NCBI GenBank assembly: GCA_034401795.1
Contig: CM067373.1
Coordinates: 42,485,142 to 42,549,141, forward strand
Length of the DNA stretch: 64,000 nt
Source of the DNA: Chaetoderma sp. LZ-2023a
Taxonomy: Eukaryota > Mollusca > Caudofoveata > Chaetodermatida > Chaetodermatidae
Direction: 5' to 3'
Below, piece by piece: positions 45,940 through 57,329 of this stretch; the stretch's first letter is position 1, and every line of letters begins with the position of its first letter. The position numbers and the translations under genes are program-made. The notes under the pieces were generated by a model. It was not told where the DNA came from, did no database searches, and saw only the letters and a list, made by a program, of their open reading frames with translations.

Positions 45940-46074
45940 TTAAAAAAAGAAATTAATAATTATTTATTACAAGATATAGAGGTCTGCTCTATCTGTTATG
46001 CCGGATCACCAATGCACTTATTCTATTTCTGGTTTTGTATGAGCTTAAGTGTCTAAAAGCTACAAGCCACCAAC

Positions 46075-46215
46075 ACAATAGCTTCAATGGGAAATAACTA
46101 TGGAAATGCTGAGTATCTTAAAAACAATTTGACTGAAAGTTGTTGGTGACTTAATTTTCAAAATATTCAGCATATGCAGAGTTAAACCACCATGGAAAAT
46201 GTAGTCTCGAGAAAG
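46075..46215. mobile_element. Family D repeat
   Basis: Contains 'CAATGGGAAATAACTATGGA', 'ACTGAAAGTTGTTGGTGACT', then 'TTTTCAAAATATTCAGCATA' and 'TGCAGAGTTAAACC'. Part of the second arm is deleted. Confidence 0.6.
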
Positions 46216-46234
46216 CCTGCACTCGGACTGTTAA

Positions 46235-46466
46235 CGCATTAACACTCAAATTTGTTCATGAAAATTTTTATCTTCTCACAGAAAATGTCCTTTTGCAGAC
46301 CTAGAGTAGACTATTTTTGAAAATTTACCACTGAATTGACTGGCTCTGTTATCAAGCCAGTCATTCCAGTGGTAAATTTTCAAAAAACAGGCTTCTCTTG
46401 GTCTGCAAATGGACAGTTTTAAACCCACTGCATAAGATGTTTTTGGCTGCAACAAGTGTTAAAGGG
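46235..46466. mobile_element. MITE family A
   Basis: TTAA at 46231-46234 and 46467-46470. Right end GTGTTAAAGGG. Hairpin with apex GGCTCTGTTATCAAGCC. Confidence 0.75.
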
Positions 46467-46485
46467 TTAATATGAGTCCCAGCAA

Positions 46486-46562
46486 ATATTTGACAAACAA
46501 TCTGACTGAATGTCATTACTGACTAATGTATCAATGACTTCCAATCAAATTGTTTTCAAAAT
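46486..46562. mobile_element. Palindromic element, family C/D, diverged
   Basis: Arms TATTTGACAAACAATCTGAC and AATCAAATTGTTTTCAAAAT surround the apex ATTACTGACTAATGTATCAA. Confidence 0.45.
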
Positions 46563-46798
46563 AATGTTGTGTGTTATGACTCTCAGGTTATCACATTAAG
46601 TATTATTTAGCTTACAAGAGATGCATGCCTGCCTGCTCTGTATGCGCTTAGAGAGCACTGCTTCTTATGACACATGACTAATGTTCAGTGGGAAAATGTC
46701 TTTAAGCAAAAATCATAAATATGATGTATTATTCTAGAGACCAAACATTAAAATTGTGTCTGCATATCTGAGTGAGGCGAGTGATTTACAGCACCTAA

Positions 46799-47030
46799 CC
46801 CTTTATCCATCATATCAGCCAAAAACATCTTCTGCAGTTGTCTTGAGAAATGTCCATTTGCAGACCAAATGAAGACTATTTTTGAAAATTTATCACTGGA
46901 ATAATTGGCTCGATAACCGAGCCAGTCATTCCAGTGGTAAGTTTTCAAAAATAGTCTTCTCTTGGTCTGCAAATGAACATTTTCTCTGAGAAAATTTAAA
47001 TTTTGTTTGACAAATTCAAGGGTTAAAGGG
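46799..47030. mobile_element. MITE family A
   Basis: Ends CCCTTTATCCATCATATCAG and GGTTAAAGGG. Well-preserved hairpin with apex GGCTCGATAACCGAGCC. Flanks CTAA and TAAA suggest a mutated TTAA duplication. Confidence 0.75.
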
Positions 47031-47051
47031 TAAATGGTATATAGCCTCAGG

Positions 47052-47083
47052 TTCCCCCCCCCCCCCACACACACACACACTCA
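47052..47083. repeat. Poly-C and (CA)n microsatellite
   Basis: A run of about 14 C followed by about nine CA repeats. Confidence 0.9.
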
Positions 47084-47221
47084 CCCCACCCATCCATCCC
47101 CAACCCCACTGCTCACTGGCGCTAATCACACTTATCACAGTTCCATAGTAATGCATCTATTAGATTCTGTAAAGAAATACTGGCTGATTACTATTTTTTA
47201 GACAGTTTTGCTGAAAGTTGT

Positions 47222-47552
47222 TGCTTGAGCAAGGACACAATCAAGGTCACAGTCAATGACAAGGTCACAATCAATGTCACAATTAATGTCACGGTCACAG
47301 TCATTGTTATAGTAAATGTCAGTGTCACAATCAAGATTCAGTCAATGTCAAGGTCACACTCAATGTCAAGGTGACACTCAATGTTATAGTCAACAATGTC
47401 ACAATCAAAATTAAGTTAATGTCAAGGTCACATTCAATGTTGCAGTGAAGGTCAGTGTCTCAATCAAGATTAAGTCAATGTCAAGGTCACACTCACTGTT
47501 ACAGTGAATGGCAATGTCACAATCAAGATTAAGTTAATATCAAGGTCACACT
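47222..47552. repeat. Degenerate ~59-bp tandem repeat
   Basis: Units contain 'AATGTCAAGGTCACACTCAA', 'TGTTACAGTGAATG' and 'TGTCACAATCAAGATTAAGT'. At least four units are clear after 47340, with a more degenerate start. AAGGTCA half-sites recur in each unit. Confidence 0.75.
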
Positions 47553-47654
47553 ATCTAAATTTGTTGCTATTACAACTTTTTAATAAATTGTTCCATAGTC
47601 GTATGCGCAGTGTGAATGGCCGCTGCCTTATCCCCCATATTACTCTTTGATCAT

Positions 47655-48262
47655 ACACCTTGAACTGATGTCCCCCTCGTTCCGGATTGTTCAGATTGCA
47701 TTGTCAGAACTGATGTCCCCTCATTACATTGCACACGGATTGTTCATATTATGTGGTCAGAACTGTACATTGCACATGGATTGTTCAGATTGCGTGGTCA
47801 GAACTGATGTCCCATCATTTTATTTCACATGGATTGTTCAGATTGCGTGGTTAGAACTGATGTCCCCTCATTACATTACACATGGATTGTTCAGATTGCC
47901 TGGTCATAACTGATGACCCCTCGTCACATTACACACGGATTGTTCAGATTGCGTGCTCAGAACTGATGTCCTCTCATTACATTGCACACAGATTGGTCAG
48001 ATTGCATGGTGAGAACTGATGACCCCTCATTACATTACACACAAATTTTTCAGATTGCGTGGTCAGAACTGATGACCCCTCGTTACATTACACACAGATT
48101 GTTCAGATTGGGTGGTCAGAACTGATGACCACTTTACATTACACACACATTGTTCAGATTGCGTGGTCAGAAGTTATTTCCCCTCATTACATTACACACA
48201 GATTGTTCAGATTGGGTGGTCAGAAGTTATTTCCCCTCATTACTTTACATACAGATTGTTCA
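47655..48262. repeat. 53-bp minisatellite
   Basis: About 11-12 units of ACACACAGATTGTTCAGATT, GCGTGGTCAGAACTGATGAC, CCCTCATTACATT with indels. Short frames (47647-47913, 48059-48268, 48112-48306) arise from the repeat. The right edge meets a family E repeat. Confidence 0.9.
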
Positions 48263-48960
48263 GACTGACTTGGCGTGAAAGGTCAAGTGAGGTTATGCCA
48301 TGGTGACCATCCCTCAACCATCTGTCTGTCGGTCATTTGTTGGTAACTTTGCTTTTAAATGTCTTGTTCTCAAGAGCCACTGGGCTGATTACAACCAAAT
48401 TTGTCAGAAAGCATCCTTGGGCCATATAGATTTAAGATTGTTCAAATGAAGCTGATTGGCCAATTTGGGTTGTGGCCACCTTGGATTATGTGGTATTTGT
48501 AGAAACATGAAACTTCATCTATGCCAATTATTTGTTCGAGAGCACCTGATTGGTCCATTTTGAATGACCTAGTTTTCACAAATACACCTGGAACCTCTGA
48601 ACAGATCGTGCTAAAATTGATGGAAAATGATTAGGAGCTAAGGGCTATTAAAGTGGGTTTAGGGAAAGTTGATATATAGAAAAGAACGGCCACAGTCAAC
48701 CAATCAAAATGTCTCCTTTGGCAGCCATATTGGATTTTTTACGTGACAGATTTTGAACTAAAGATTGCTTTATAGATGTTTATTGGTATGGGGGATGTCA
48801 AATTGTATACTTGCTTTTGTTGGTTAAATGGACCAGCGACCACCTTGGATTATTTTCATGCTAAAACTCTATAGGAAAAGAATGATGCTTCAAACGAACT
48901 CCTCATGAAGTCAAAAGACATTATACGGCTATCTCCTCCGAAACCATTTGGTGGAATTCA
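48263..48960 (+). mobile_element. Dispersed repeat, family E
   Basis: Head AAGTGAGGTTATGCCATGGT, then 'CATCTGTCTGTCGGTCATTT', 'TTGGCAGCCATATTGGA' and 'TAAGGGCTATTAAAGTGGGT', as in the copy at 23047. The typical tail was not found, so it appears 3'-truncated. Confidence 0.55.
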
Positions 48961-50127
48961 ACAAAATTTGTTTGCAACATTTATATTGGTTTCCATCATG
49001 TGGTGAGGGTGTGTGTGCCAAGGTGGGAGTCAAAAAGTTAATTTGGTGAAAAGTGAGGATTTGCGATGGCATATCCCATCGACTGCATATTCTAGTAATG
49101 TTTAAGTGTTGTGTAAGACTTGTTAATGGTTTTGTGCAAGCCAGTCTTTCTGTACAATGTTTCACACACATAGTAATCTTTGTCCATCTCCACTTTTTCA
49201 CTGAATTGAATTATAGATAGCTGTGTATCAAATTCTCATATGATGGCTGTTATAATATGTAATGTTCAATAATTTCCAGGAAATATTTAATGTTAATATC
49301 TGTTGCTAAGAGATTATCATTGAGCCATTCTTGAAATTCCTTTGTTAAAAACTCATTATCCTAATTATACAACATTCATGGATAGCTTTTCATGCCGTCA
49401 ATGTACTTATAAACATAAGTCTTCATGACAACTGAATACTGAAGAGGCCATGGTGACCGCTGTGCTACAGACTCACACATCACCCACCTGCCCCCCCCCC
49501 CATCCCCCTCCCTGCCACTTATCTTACATCAGCATCAGATAAAGAAATGTCATCCAAAACCTTTTTTAAACCCTCAGACTGATTACACAAATATTGCGAT
49601 GCTTCAAAGATAGGCAAACATCAATGAATCTTTAGACATTAAAGAGCGTGTACTATAAGCTAGCAGGCATGGCACGATGTCTTCTGATAGAAAAATGGAT
49701 TTAAACAGACTCTCATGAAGTCTGCCAGTTTTGCCTAGTAGAGTACAGTTCATAAATAATTTGACACATTTCTAAAACAAAAACAGAAACATGTTAGTAC
49801 AATTTTGAACACGATGTAAGAAATATTTTGTTAAATATTTTGGACTTAATCTGATTGGAAGTCATTGCTGCCTTATACATTTTATGTTGTTTTGGAAACA
49901 TTTTACGGTATTTCTGAGCTGTACTGCACATATCTCAACCTGTGAAGCCCATGTTCAGATGCTCAACAGATAAATAGGGCATCTATTTATGAAGTAATCC
50001 CATCTAAATTACAATTATGTCATATGACCCAAAACCAATGCTATAGCAACCAATTTAAGACAAGGATAAATTTGTACAATAAATGTGTCGATGATATATC
50101 CGCTGTATGCTCAAACGTTTCTATGTT
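48961..50127. other. Unannotated stretch
   Basis: No gene is supported. A C-rich tract lies near 49490-49515. A minus-strand frame at 48929-49201 has no recognisable domain. A family C half element is near 49830-49875. Confidence 0.45.
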
Positions 50128-51058
50128 GGAAGCAATGATGCTGAAAGTTGTTGCTGTTGCGTTTTAGTTTTTTACCGTAAAATTGGTATGCGACTGGAAC
50201 CCCACAGACACATTAACACACGTTCTGAAAAGATTGCTCCATTAGAGTTATTGAAAAATGCTTCAAAATGTCTATTTTATAAACGATGTTGCTGAAAGTT
50301 GTTTCCGTTGTGTTTTACCCGTTGGCCACAAATTGACCTACATGCTCGAGACCACTTCGGCCACAAATTGACATACATGCTCGAGACCACTTCGGCCACA
50401 AATTGACCTACATGCTCGAGACCACTTCGGCCACAAATTGACCTACATGCTCGAGACCACTTTTGCCACAAATTGACCTACATGCTCGAGACCACTTCGG
50501 CCACAAATTGACCTACACACTCGAGACCACTTTGGCTACAAATTGACATACATGCTCGAGACCACTTCGGCCACAAATTGACATACATGCTCGAGACCAC
50601 TTCGGCCACAAATTGACATACGTGCTCGAGACCACTTAGGCCACAAATTGACATACATGCTCGAGACCACTTCGGCCACAAATTGACATACATGCTCGAG
50701 ACCACTTCGGCCACAAATTGACCTACATGCTCGAGACCATTTTGGCCACAAATTGACATACATGCTCGAGACCACTTCGGCCACAAACTGACCTACATGC
50801 TCGAGACCACTTCGGCCACAAATTGACCTAAATGCTCGAGACCACTTCGGCAAGCTTCCACCAAAATCTAGAAAAGATTGCCCCAGTAGCACCAGAGTTA
50901 TTGAAGAATGCGTAAAAATGTCTATTGTTGAAAACTGTTGCATTTTAGCCTTTGACCCCAGCTTTGGCATACAGCTTCGGGACCCACAGGCCTGCTTCTC
51001 TCCAAACTTAGAGAAGATCCATCCAGCAGAACCAGAGTTATTTAAAAATGTCTTATGA
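50128..51058. repeat. Three ~130-150-bp repeat units, the middle one expanded by a minisatellite
   Basis: Three units each carry 'GTTGCTGAAAGTTGTTGCTG', 'GCGTTTTAG', 'AAAAGATTGCTCCATTAGAG', then 'TTATTGAAAAATG' and 'AAAATGTCTATT' (starts near 50138, 50285 and 50931). The middle unit contains a 35-bp array at 50318-50852. Confidence 0.7.
50318..50852. repeat. 35-bp minisatellite
   Basis: About 15 units of GGCCACAAATTGACCTACAT plus GCTCGAGACCACTTC. Each unit carries CTCGAG. Minus-strand frames (50277-50471, 50478-50786 and 50536-50970) cycle through the three phases of this stop-free unit and are not genes. Confidence 0.95.
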
Positions 51059-51069
51059 ACAACAACAGG

Positions 51070-51070
<1 letters not shown>

Positions 51071-51115
<45 letters not shown>

Positions 51116-51116
51116 C
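51071..51116. repeat. (CAA)n microsatellite
   Basis: About 15 CAA triplets. Confidence 0.95.
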
Positions 51117-51559
51117 CAGAAGCACTCCATGCTCACATTTACCCTTGCATCTAGCGACGTGGGTAGCAACGGCTACTGTCATATATAACAACCAATTAGA
51201 GATATAAATATCACATCTTAGAGGCTTTTACTGCTGAAGATTGTATCTCTCTGGTTCGTTAAGTGCGGCTGTAAAAGACGTGTCATTGACATGATATATT
51301 AACCTGATATGTATATCCACATGCTTTTTCTACACAGATTTCTAGCTTTGATGAAATACATTTGATATATTTATTACTTAGATATAATGAGCTACGTGAT
51401 GTCAGTATGACTTGAGTTTGAGTAATTAAATGTTCGTCAGCTTTGCTCTGTTTCTTGAACACGATTAGCTTGCAGCTTTCTCTCCACACACGTCATAAAT
51501 CAGCACATTATGTCTTCACCGTCGTGATTGTATGTGTCAGAATGCATGATTATACCTAC
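51117..51559. other. Unannotated stretch
   Basis: Nothing recognisable. Confidence 0.45.
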
Positions 51560-51995
51560 ACGTCTATCATGTCTAGTTAGGTCAAGATTACCTTCCCATT
51601 GTGTCCAGTTAGGTTAAGATGACCCACCCATTGTGTCCAGTTAGGTCAAGCTGACTTGTCCATTGTGTCTAGTTAGGTCAAATAACATGTCCATTTTGTC
51701 CAGTTAGGTCAAGCTGACTTGTCCATTGTGTCCATTTAGGTCAAATAGCATGTCCATTTTGTCCAGTTAGGTCAAGCTGACTTGTCCAGTTAGGTCAAGA
51801 TAACCTGCCCATTGTATCCAGTTATGTCAAGCTGACCGGTCCATTTTGTCCAGTTAGGTCAAGCTGGCCTATCCATTGTGTCCATTTCGGTCAAGATAAC
51901 ATATCCATTTTGTCCAATTGGTCAAGATAACATGTCCATTGTGTCCAGTAGGTCAAGATTACCTTTCCATTTTGTCCATGTACATCATAAGTACC
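51560..51995. repeat. Degenerate 32-bp minisatellite
   Basis: About 13 units of CATTGTGTCCAGTTAGGTCA plus AGCTGACTTGTC, with GTGTCC/TTGTCC and CTGACT/ATAACA variants. Confidence 0.85.
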
Positions 51996-52144
51996 CGTCC
52001 ATTGGTACTCACTTTGTCCTATGTCTGTCTGTCCGAGACTTTGTCAAAATTATAGTAGCGTCTATAACTTTTTAATTGCAACTCGCATCTAGTATATGTT
52101 GGTCTGTCTTAATGTTTGCCAGATGTTTTATGTTGAAGATGTGG

Positions 52145-53270
52145 TGTCTTGTGGTAATGGAGTGTTATATTGTGCCAATGGGGCATTGTCTTGTGCTAAT
52201 GGAGTGTTATATTGGTCCAATGGGGCATTGTCTTGTGCTAATGGAGTGTTATATTGTGCCAATGGGCATTGTCTTGTGCTAATGGAGTGTTATATTGTGC
52301 CAATGGGGCATTGTCTTGTGCTAATGGAGTGTTATATTGTGCATTATCTTGTGCTAATGGAGTGTTATATTGTGTTAATGGTGCATTGTCTTGTGCTAAT
52401 GGAGTGTTATATTGGTCCAATGGGGCATTGTCTTGTGCTAATGGAGTGTTATATTGTGCCAATGGGGCATTGTCTTGTGCTAATGGAGTGCTATATTGTG
52501 CCAATGGGGCATTGTCTTGTGATAATGGAGTGTTATATTGTGCATTATCTTGTGCTAATGGAGTGTTATATTGTGTTAATGGTGCATTGTCTTGTGCTAA
52601 TGGAGTGTTATATTGTGCTAATGGTGCATTGTCTTGTGCTAATGGAGTGTTATATTGTGCCAATGGGGCATTGTCTTGTGATAATGGAGTGCTATATTGT
52701 GCCAATGGGGCATTGTCTTGTGATAATGGAGTGTTATATTGTGCCAATGGGGCATTGTCTTGTGCTAATGGAGGGTTATATTGTGCATTATCTTGTGCTA
52801 ATGGAGTGTTATATTGTGCTAATGATGCATTGTCTTGTGCTAACTGAGTGTTATATTGTGCTAATGGTGCATTGTCTTGTGCTAATGGAGTGCTATATTG
52901 TGCCAATGGGGCATTGTCTTGTGCTAATGGAGTGTTATATTGTGCCAATGGGGCATTGTCTTGTGCTAATGGAGTGTTATATTGTGCTAATGGTGCATTG
53001 TCTTGTGCTAATGGAGTGTTATATTGTGCTAATGGTGCATTGTCTTGTGCTAATGGAGTGTTATATTGTGCTAATGGTGCATTGTCTTGTGCTAATGGAG
53101 TTTTATATTGTGTTAATGGCGCATTGTCTCATGCTAATGGAGTGTTATATTGTGCTAATGTTGCATTGTCTCGTGCTAAAGTAGTGTTATATTGTGCTAA
53201 TTATCCAAATGTTTTGTGCTAAGGTAGTGTTATAGTGTGCTAATGGTGCATTATCTTGTGCTAGTGGTGT
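52145..53270. repeat. Second 42-bp minisatellite
   Basis: About 27 units of AATGGAGTGTTATATTGTGC, CAATGGGGCATTGTCTTGTG, CT. Shorter variants lack the CAATGGGG part. It is unrelated in sequence to the satellite at 12608, though the unit length is the same. The divisible-by-three period leaves long frames open (52096-53184 +, 52238-52948 -). These consist only of the repeat and are not called as genes. Confidence 0.95.
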
Positions 53271-53788
53271 GTCTTTGTTCGTTAGTGGTTTCACCAGATG
53301 CTACAGACAGTGTTTGTCCGGGTTTTAATTTCATAACTTTTTCAATATCTAATTCTGTATGTTGATTCATCTTAAAGCGGATACAATTGTACAGGACATG
53401 CTGTTGAAGCACACAAGCCAACAGACTGTGTATAGAGCAACAAGTTAGCTTGTCCATATGTCAACCTACAACATAGTGTATGCAACAAAATGTTGGCTGG
53501 AAAGAAATAAAGTATACAATCTTTTCATCCAACAAGTTGTAAGCAACATGGTCATCTGTAGCAGTTTCATGAAACCTTATTAGCCCAAGTTTTCTGCGAC
53601 CAATCAATTCTGCCATGTTATTCATTCTTCTTGCTTCATGTGTATGCGACCTAAGGCTATAGGTGTATTGTTTATCAAAGGTATGTCAGCTGGACCTACC
53701 TGCTGTCACGGTTCACTAAATATAAACTGAGATGATCTAATCTTGTCTGATCTGTAACTCTATTATACTCCCTTCCACATTTCATCTA
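53271..53788. other. Unannotated spacer before Tc1 element
   Basis: Nothing recognisable. TA at 53787-53788 is the likely target-site duplication of the element that follows. Confidence 0.5.
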
Positions 53789-55442
53789 TACACCTGTGCA
53801 AAAGTTAAGCACCAGCAAAAACAATAGAACGTAGAAACATGATGGTACAACTAGGCTGCCATACTTTTTGTCCCCGCGTTAGCTGACATAATTCCAAGTA
53901 CGAAATGCACATGCATGCATGACTTCACGCCGCTTAATGTCCGTGCGTGGCGGGAAACAGCACACATGTTCAGTTATGTAAAAGTCCAGTTTGAGGTGTA
54001 GAACATTACATACAGATTTAGGCGACAAGATTAGGAATTTTGTGACCGTGGTTTATTTGTACAGAGAGAATTAGCTCTTGATTGTGAACCGCTATGGCAA
54101 GACGAAGGTTAAGTGATCGTGTGAAATGGCAAATCATAGGCATGCATACCACTGGTATGTCATGCAGAGAGATTGGCAGACAGCTGAACATTAACCATAC
54201 TGTAATCAGTCGTTTGATTGCAAAACATGGGCAAACTAACGAGGTGAAGGACAGGCCTAGATCTGGAAGACCGAAGAAGATTACTGCCCGTGATGATCGA
54301 GCCCTAGTACGCCTTGTTAGGAGATCTCCATTCACCAACAGCAGAGTGCTCAGCCAGCAATGGGAAACGCGCAATAGAGTGTCAATGTCTACCGTCAAAA
54401 GGAGACTGTATGCTGCTGGCATGAAAGCTAGGAGACCTGTCAGACGTCCTCTCCTCACTGCACACCACAAAGAGGAGTGTCTGAGGTGGTGCAACGAAAG
54501 AAGATACTGGAACATGAGATCCTGGAGACGGGTACACTGGTCCGATGAAAGTCGGTTCCTGCTTCATGCCACAGATGGTCGAACTCGTGTATGGGGGTCC
54601 AGACGCACGGCGTATGACCAACGTAACATCATGGAAGAAGTTCCATTTGGTGGAGGTTCCGTTATGATATGGGGGTGCATCTCATTTGATTGTAAGCTGG
54701 ATCTGTTGACTGTACCTGGAACACTAAATGGACAAAGATATCAAGATTCCATACTGGATAGAGTTGTGGTCCCTCATTTTGTAAATCATGCACCTGGAAC
54801 CCACCCTATATTCATGGATGACAACGCCCGACCACATCGTGCTAGAGCTGTGCATGAATACCTCCGCCAGAATGCCATCGAAACCCTACCATGGCCAGCA
54901 AGGAGCCCTGACATGAACCCTATTGAGCATATCTGGGACATTCTGGGAAACATGGTGAGAAGGAGGGATCCTCCTGTGCAGAACCTACAGGAATTAACAG
55001 ACGCACTCCATCTTGAATGGCAACGAATACCACAATGGCGTATCAGTCGGTTGGTGACCAGCTTGAGACGTCGTGTCCAGGCCGTCATCCAGGCACAAGG
55101 TGGATATACCCGGTATTAATAATGACAGTCTCAAACTCGTGCACAGATGTTAAACTTCGTTTTCAGACACCATTAATGACAATCTAGCCACGTGTGTCAA
55201 CTGTAGGGCAATAGTTGTCAGTTGTGTCAACGTAACCATATTCAGGCCTCGTTTTCAAGTTCAAACAAAAACATTAGTGTTTCCCCACCGTCATAATCAG
55301 CATTACTCTAGTTGCATTATTACCTCTTGCACTAAGATGGATGGGTACATAAATGTTTATGCTATTGCTTTCTTCATAGCACATGAATATACCCTCGCAT
55401 GTGCGTAAAAATAGGGTGGTGCTTAACTTTTGCACAGGTGTA
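53789..55442 (+). mobile_element. Complete Tc1/mariner-type transposon
   Basis: Perfect 26-bp terminal inverted repeats begin TACACCTGTGCAAAAGTTAA (53789-53814) and are mirrored at 55417-55442. The flanking dinucleotides are TA at 53787-53788 and 55443-55444, as expected for TA-targeting elements. The first TA of the repeat could equally be counted as part of the duplication. The element is 1654 bp long with one intact transposase frame. Confidence 0.95.
54094..55119 (+). CDS. Tc1-family DD34E transposase
   Basis: A 341-residue intact frame, a typical Tc1 transposase length. Residues 1-50 form the first helix-turn-helix (GMSCREIGRQLNINHTVISR at 21-40). RPRSGRPKK at 54-62 is the GRPR-like AT-hook linker, and a second helix-turn-helix follows (about 65-115, ending VKRRLYAAGMKARRP). 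The catalytic core has HWSDESRF with D151, the glycine-rich GGGSVMIWGCIS at 187-198, MDDNARPH with D243, and SPDMNPIEHIWD with E278. There are 34 residues between D243 and E278, hence DD34E. It should bind the 26-bp terminal repeats and catalyse cut-and-paste transposition into TA. The ATG at 54094 starts right at the conserved N-terminal helix, and no better upstream start exists. No stop or frameshift is present and all key residues are kept, so the copy could be active. The minus-strand frame 54018-54515 is its shadow. Confidence 0.95.
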   Translation: MARRRLSDRVKWQIIGMHTTGMSCREIGRQLNINHTVISRLIAKHGQTNEVKDRPRSGRPKKITARDDRALVRLVRRSPFTNSRVLSQQWETRNRVSMSTVKRRLYAAGMKARRPVRRPLLTAHHKEECLRWCNERRYWNMRSWRRVHWSDESRFLLHATDGRTRVWGSRRTAYDQRNIMEEVPFGGGSVMIWGCISFDCKLDLLTVPGTLNGQRYQDSILDRVVVPHFVNHAPGTHPIFMDDNARPHRARAVHEYLRQNAIETLPWPARSPDMNPIEHIWDILGNMVRRRDPPVQNLQELTDALHLEWQRIPQWRISRLVTSLRRRVQAVIQAQGGYTRY

Positions 55443-55444
55443 TA

Positions 55445-56194
55445 TAAAGCTTATGTAACTATGTAACACAATGCTATCCCTATCAGGGCATTCTGAAAGA
55501 GGGGTTCATGAGGGGGGTCTGGGTGGAATTTCCCCTCAAGTTAAGAGTTTTTATTTCTGAAAGTAAGATGGTGCACTTTCCCATGATCTATGCATATCTG
55601 ACTCATTTGTATCAAAATAGGCAAATTCAATACAGCCCCTGAACCCCCTCCCCTCCTTCACCTTATGGGCCTCCCTATATAGCATTCTCCACACATCTCT
55701 GTCATGGTCGGCTTGTGCTGCTTCCTTCCATCTAGTCATGAAACTTGGGCTAGGGGTGCATCAGCTAAACTTGCTGCATATCATAGAATTGATGCACAGT
55801 ATCTGAACAGATTGTGATGAAACTTGCGATGTCTCCGATTGTGATGTTGTCTATATAGTTACATAGAAGTTGTAGATAAAGTTTGTTTTACATATATATT
55901 ACTTTATACTGTTTTCTCATTTGCATAAAGCGAGTGTTTGATAGACAATTGTGTGATGTTTATTCCTAGTGCTATGTTAATTGTTTACGAGACAGATTAA
56001 TAGGTTTGAAAGCAATTAATTTTTAAACATTAACTTATAAGTCTCTATATTTTATAGTCCGTTATTATATTGCTTTATAAGTCAGTCATTTAATGTTCCT
56101 GCCAGTCAATAATGATAAAAGTTAATCATTTAAATTTTTATCCCGGCTGAACATCACAGATTATATAAACTTATACTGGCAAATATCAGATGAT
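55445..56194. other. Unannotated stretch
   Basis: A minus-strand frame at 55551-55739 has no recognisable domain or signals. Nothing else is recognised. Confidence 0.45.
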
Positions 56195-56275
56195 TATTTT
56201 GACAAATATTTGACCGACAGTTTTTGCTGCCATGGGCAGTACAATTTTTCAATCACATTGTTTCCAAAAGTTTCA
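56195..56275. mobile_element. Palindromic element, family C, diverged
   Basis: Contains TTTTTGCTGCCATGGGCAGT and ATCACATTGTTTCCAAAAG. Confidence 0.45.
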
Positions 56276-56399
56276 TCAGACTTACTTCTGATCTCTTGAG
56301 TATATGATTCTATGACTTCAGTGTGAAGTGTATTAATTGTCTTTTAAAAAATCAACCAAATGTTCATTTCGACTGAGCGCTAATGTTTAACTAGCTGAC

Positions 56400-56560
56400 T
56401 GCCGCCAGCCACCAGACAATTATTTCAATCGGCAATAACTCTTGGCCTGCTGGATATTTTGAAAATAGTTTGCCTGAAAGTTGTTGGTGGCTTAGCCACC
56501 AACAACCTTCAGTCAAATTGTTTTCAAAATACTCAGCATATCCAGAATTAAGCCCCATGA
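56400..56560. mobile_element. Family D repeat (best-preserved copy)
   Basis: Starts 'GCCGCCAGCCACCAGACAAT', then 'CGGCAATAACTCTTGGCC', then the hairpin GGATATTTTGAAAATAGTTT..GTTGTTGGTGGCTTAGCCACCAACAAC-type arms (split here at the apex GGTGGCTTAGCCACC), ending 'CTCAGCATATCCAGAATTAA' and GCCCCATG. Confidence 0.7.
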
Positions 56561-57329
56561 CATGTAATTTGCAGTAAGTCAGCAACTAGATAGTTAATAA
56601 CCGTGAAGAATGAGCCTATAATGGTATAAACATTTTACTAAATGTTTCATTGTAAATAATTTTAATGTTAATATGTCAGTTTTGATCGTTAAAAAGGTGA
56701 CCAGCACGCACCTTTAATCTATCCACTTTTTCCCAATGTTAACTGCTTCACCATATGATTAATTTGATAACATTTCAGGAGAAAACTTATATTATTAATA
56801 ATACAATTTTCTATACACTTTGAATGATGCTTTTAAAAGGTTGTGGGTGAGCTAAGAAATTTAAATTGGGGGAAAAATTAATTTTTGCGTATTAATATTT
56901 TATTTATTGAATACATTTTGTTCCTTTGAGTAGTGAGGAGCCTAAGTGGTTCTGTGAGTGAGAGCACCAGGTGCAAATATACATAGACACATGTCTGCCT
57001 TTACGCATGTCCCTCATCCCGCGCAGTTCTCATCGACCAGCATAGAAATTCTTAACAAACATTTACAATATTAATTTATTTTCCAATAAGGTTAGTTTTA
57101 TAACATGATCCTTATTTCAGAAAATATCTGATTCATTTTCCATCTTGCTATTCACACTGATTCTGTTGACATATTTCTTGCAAAAGTAAGTATAGTATGG
57201 TATTTATAGACATAAATAAGAGAATTTTAAGTCAAAACTGTTGCTGTTACTGACAGGAAATAGTTTTATCTTGAATATACTCCAAGTTTTCAATTCTTGA
57301 AAAGCTAATTAGGATGCAGGCTGAATATA

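Noticed and set aside
50478..50970. Minus-strand frames with WPKWSRACMSICG repeats
   Set aside because: They are products of the stop-free 35-bp unit cycling through phases.
52096..53184. 362-codon protein gene
   Set aside because: It is entirely the 42-bp minisatellite, and an opposite-strand frame of 236 codons is equally open.
54018..54515. 165-codon minus-strand gene
   Set aside because: Antisense shadow of the Tc1 transposase.
57122..57187. Exon-like segment between TTATTTCAG and GTAAGT encoding a hydrophobic stretch
   Set aside because: In the phase required by the last RAD51B exon it meets a stop at once, and the peptide matches nothing known to me. Splice-like motifs of this quality are expected by chance in 64 kb.
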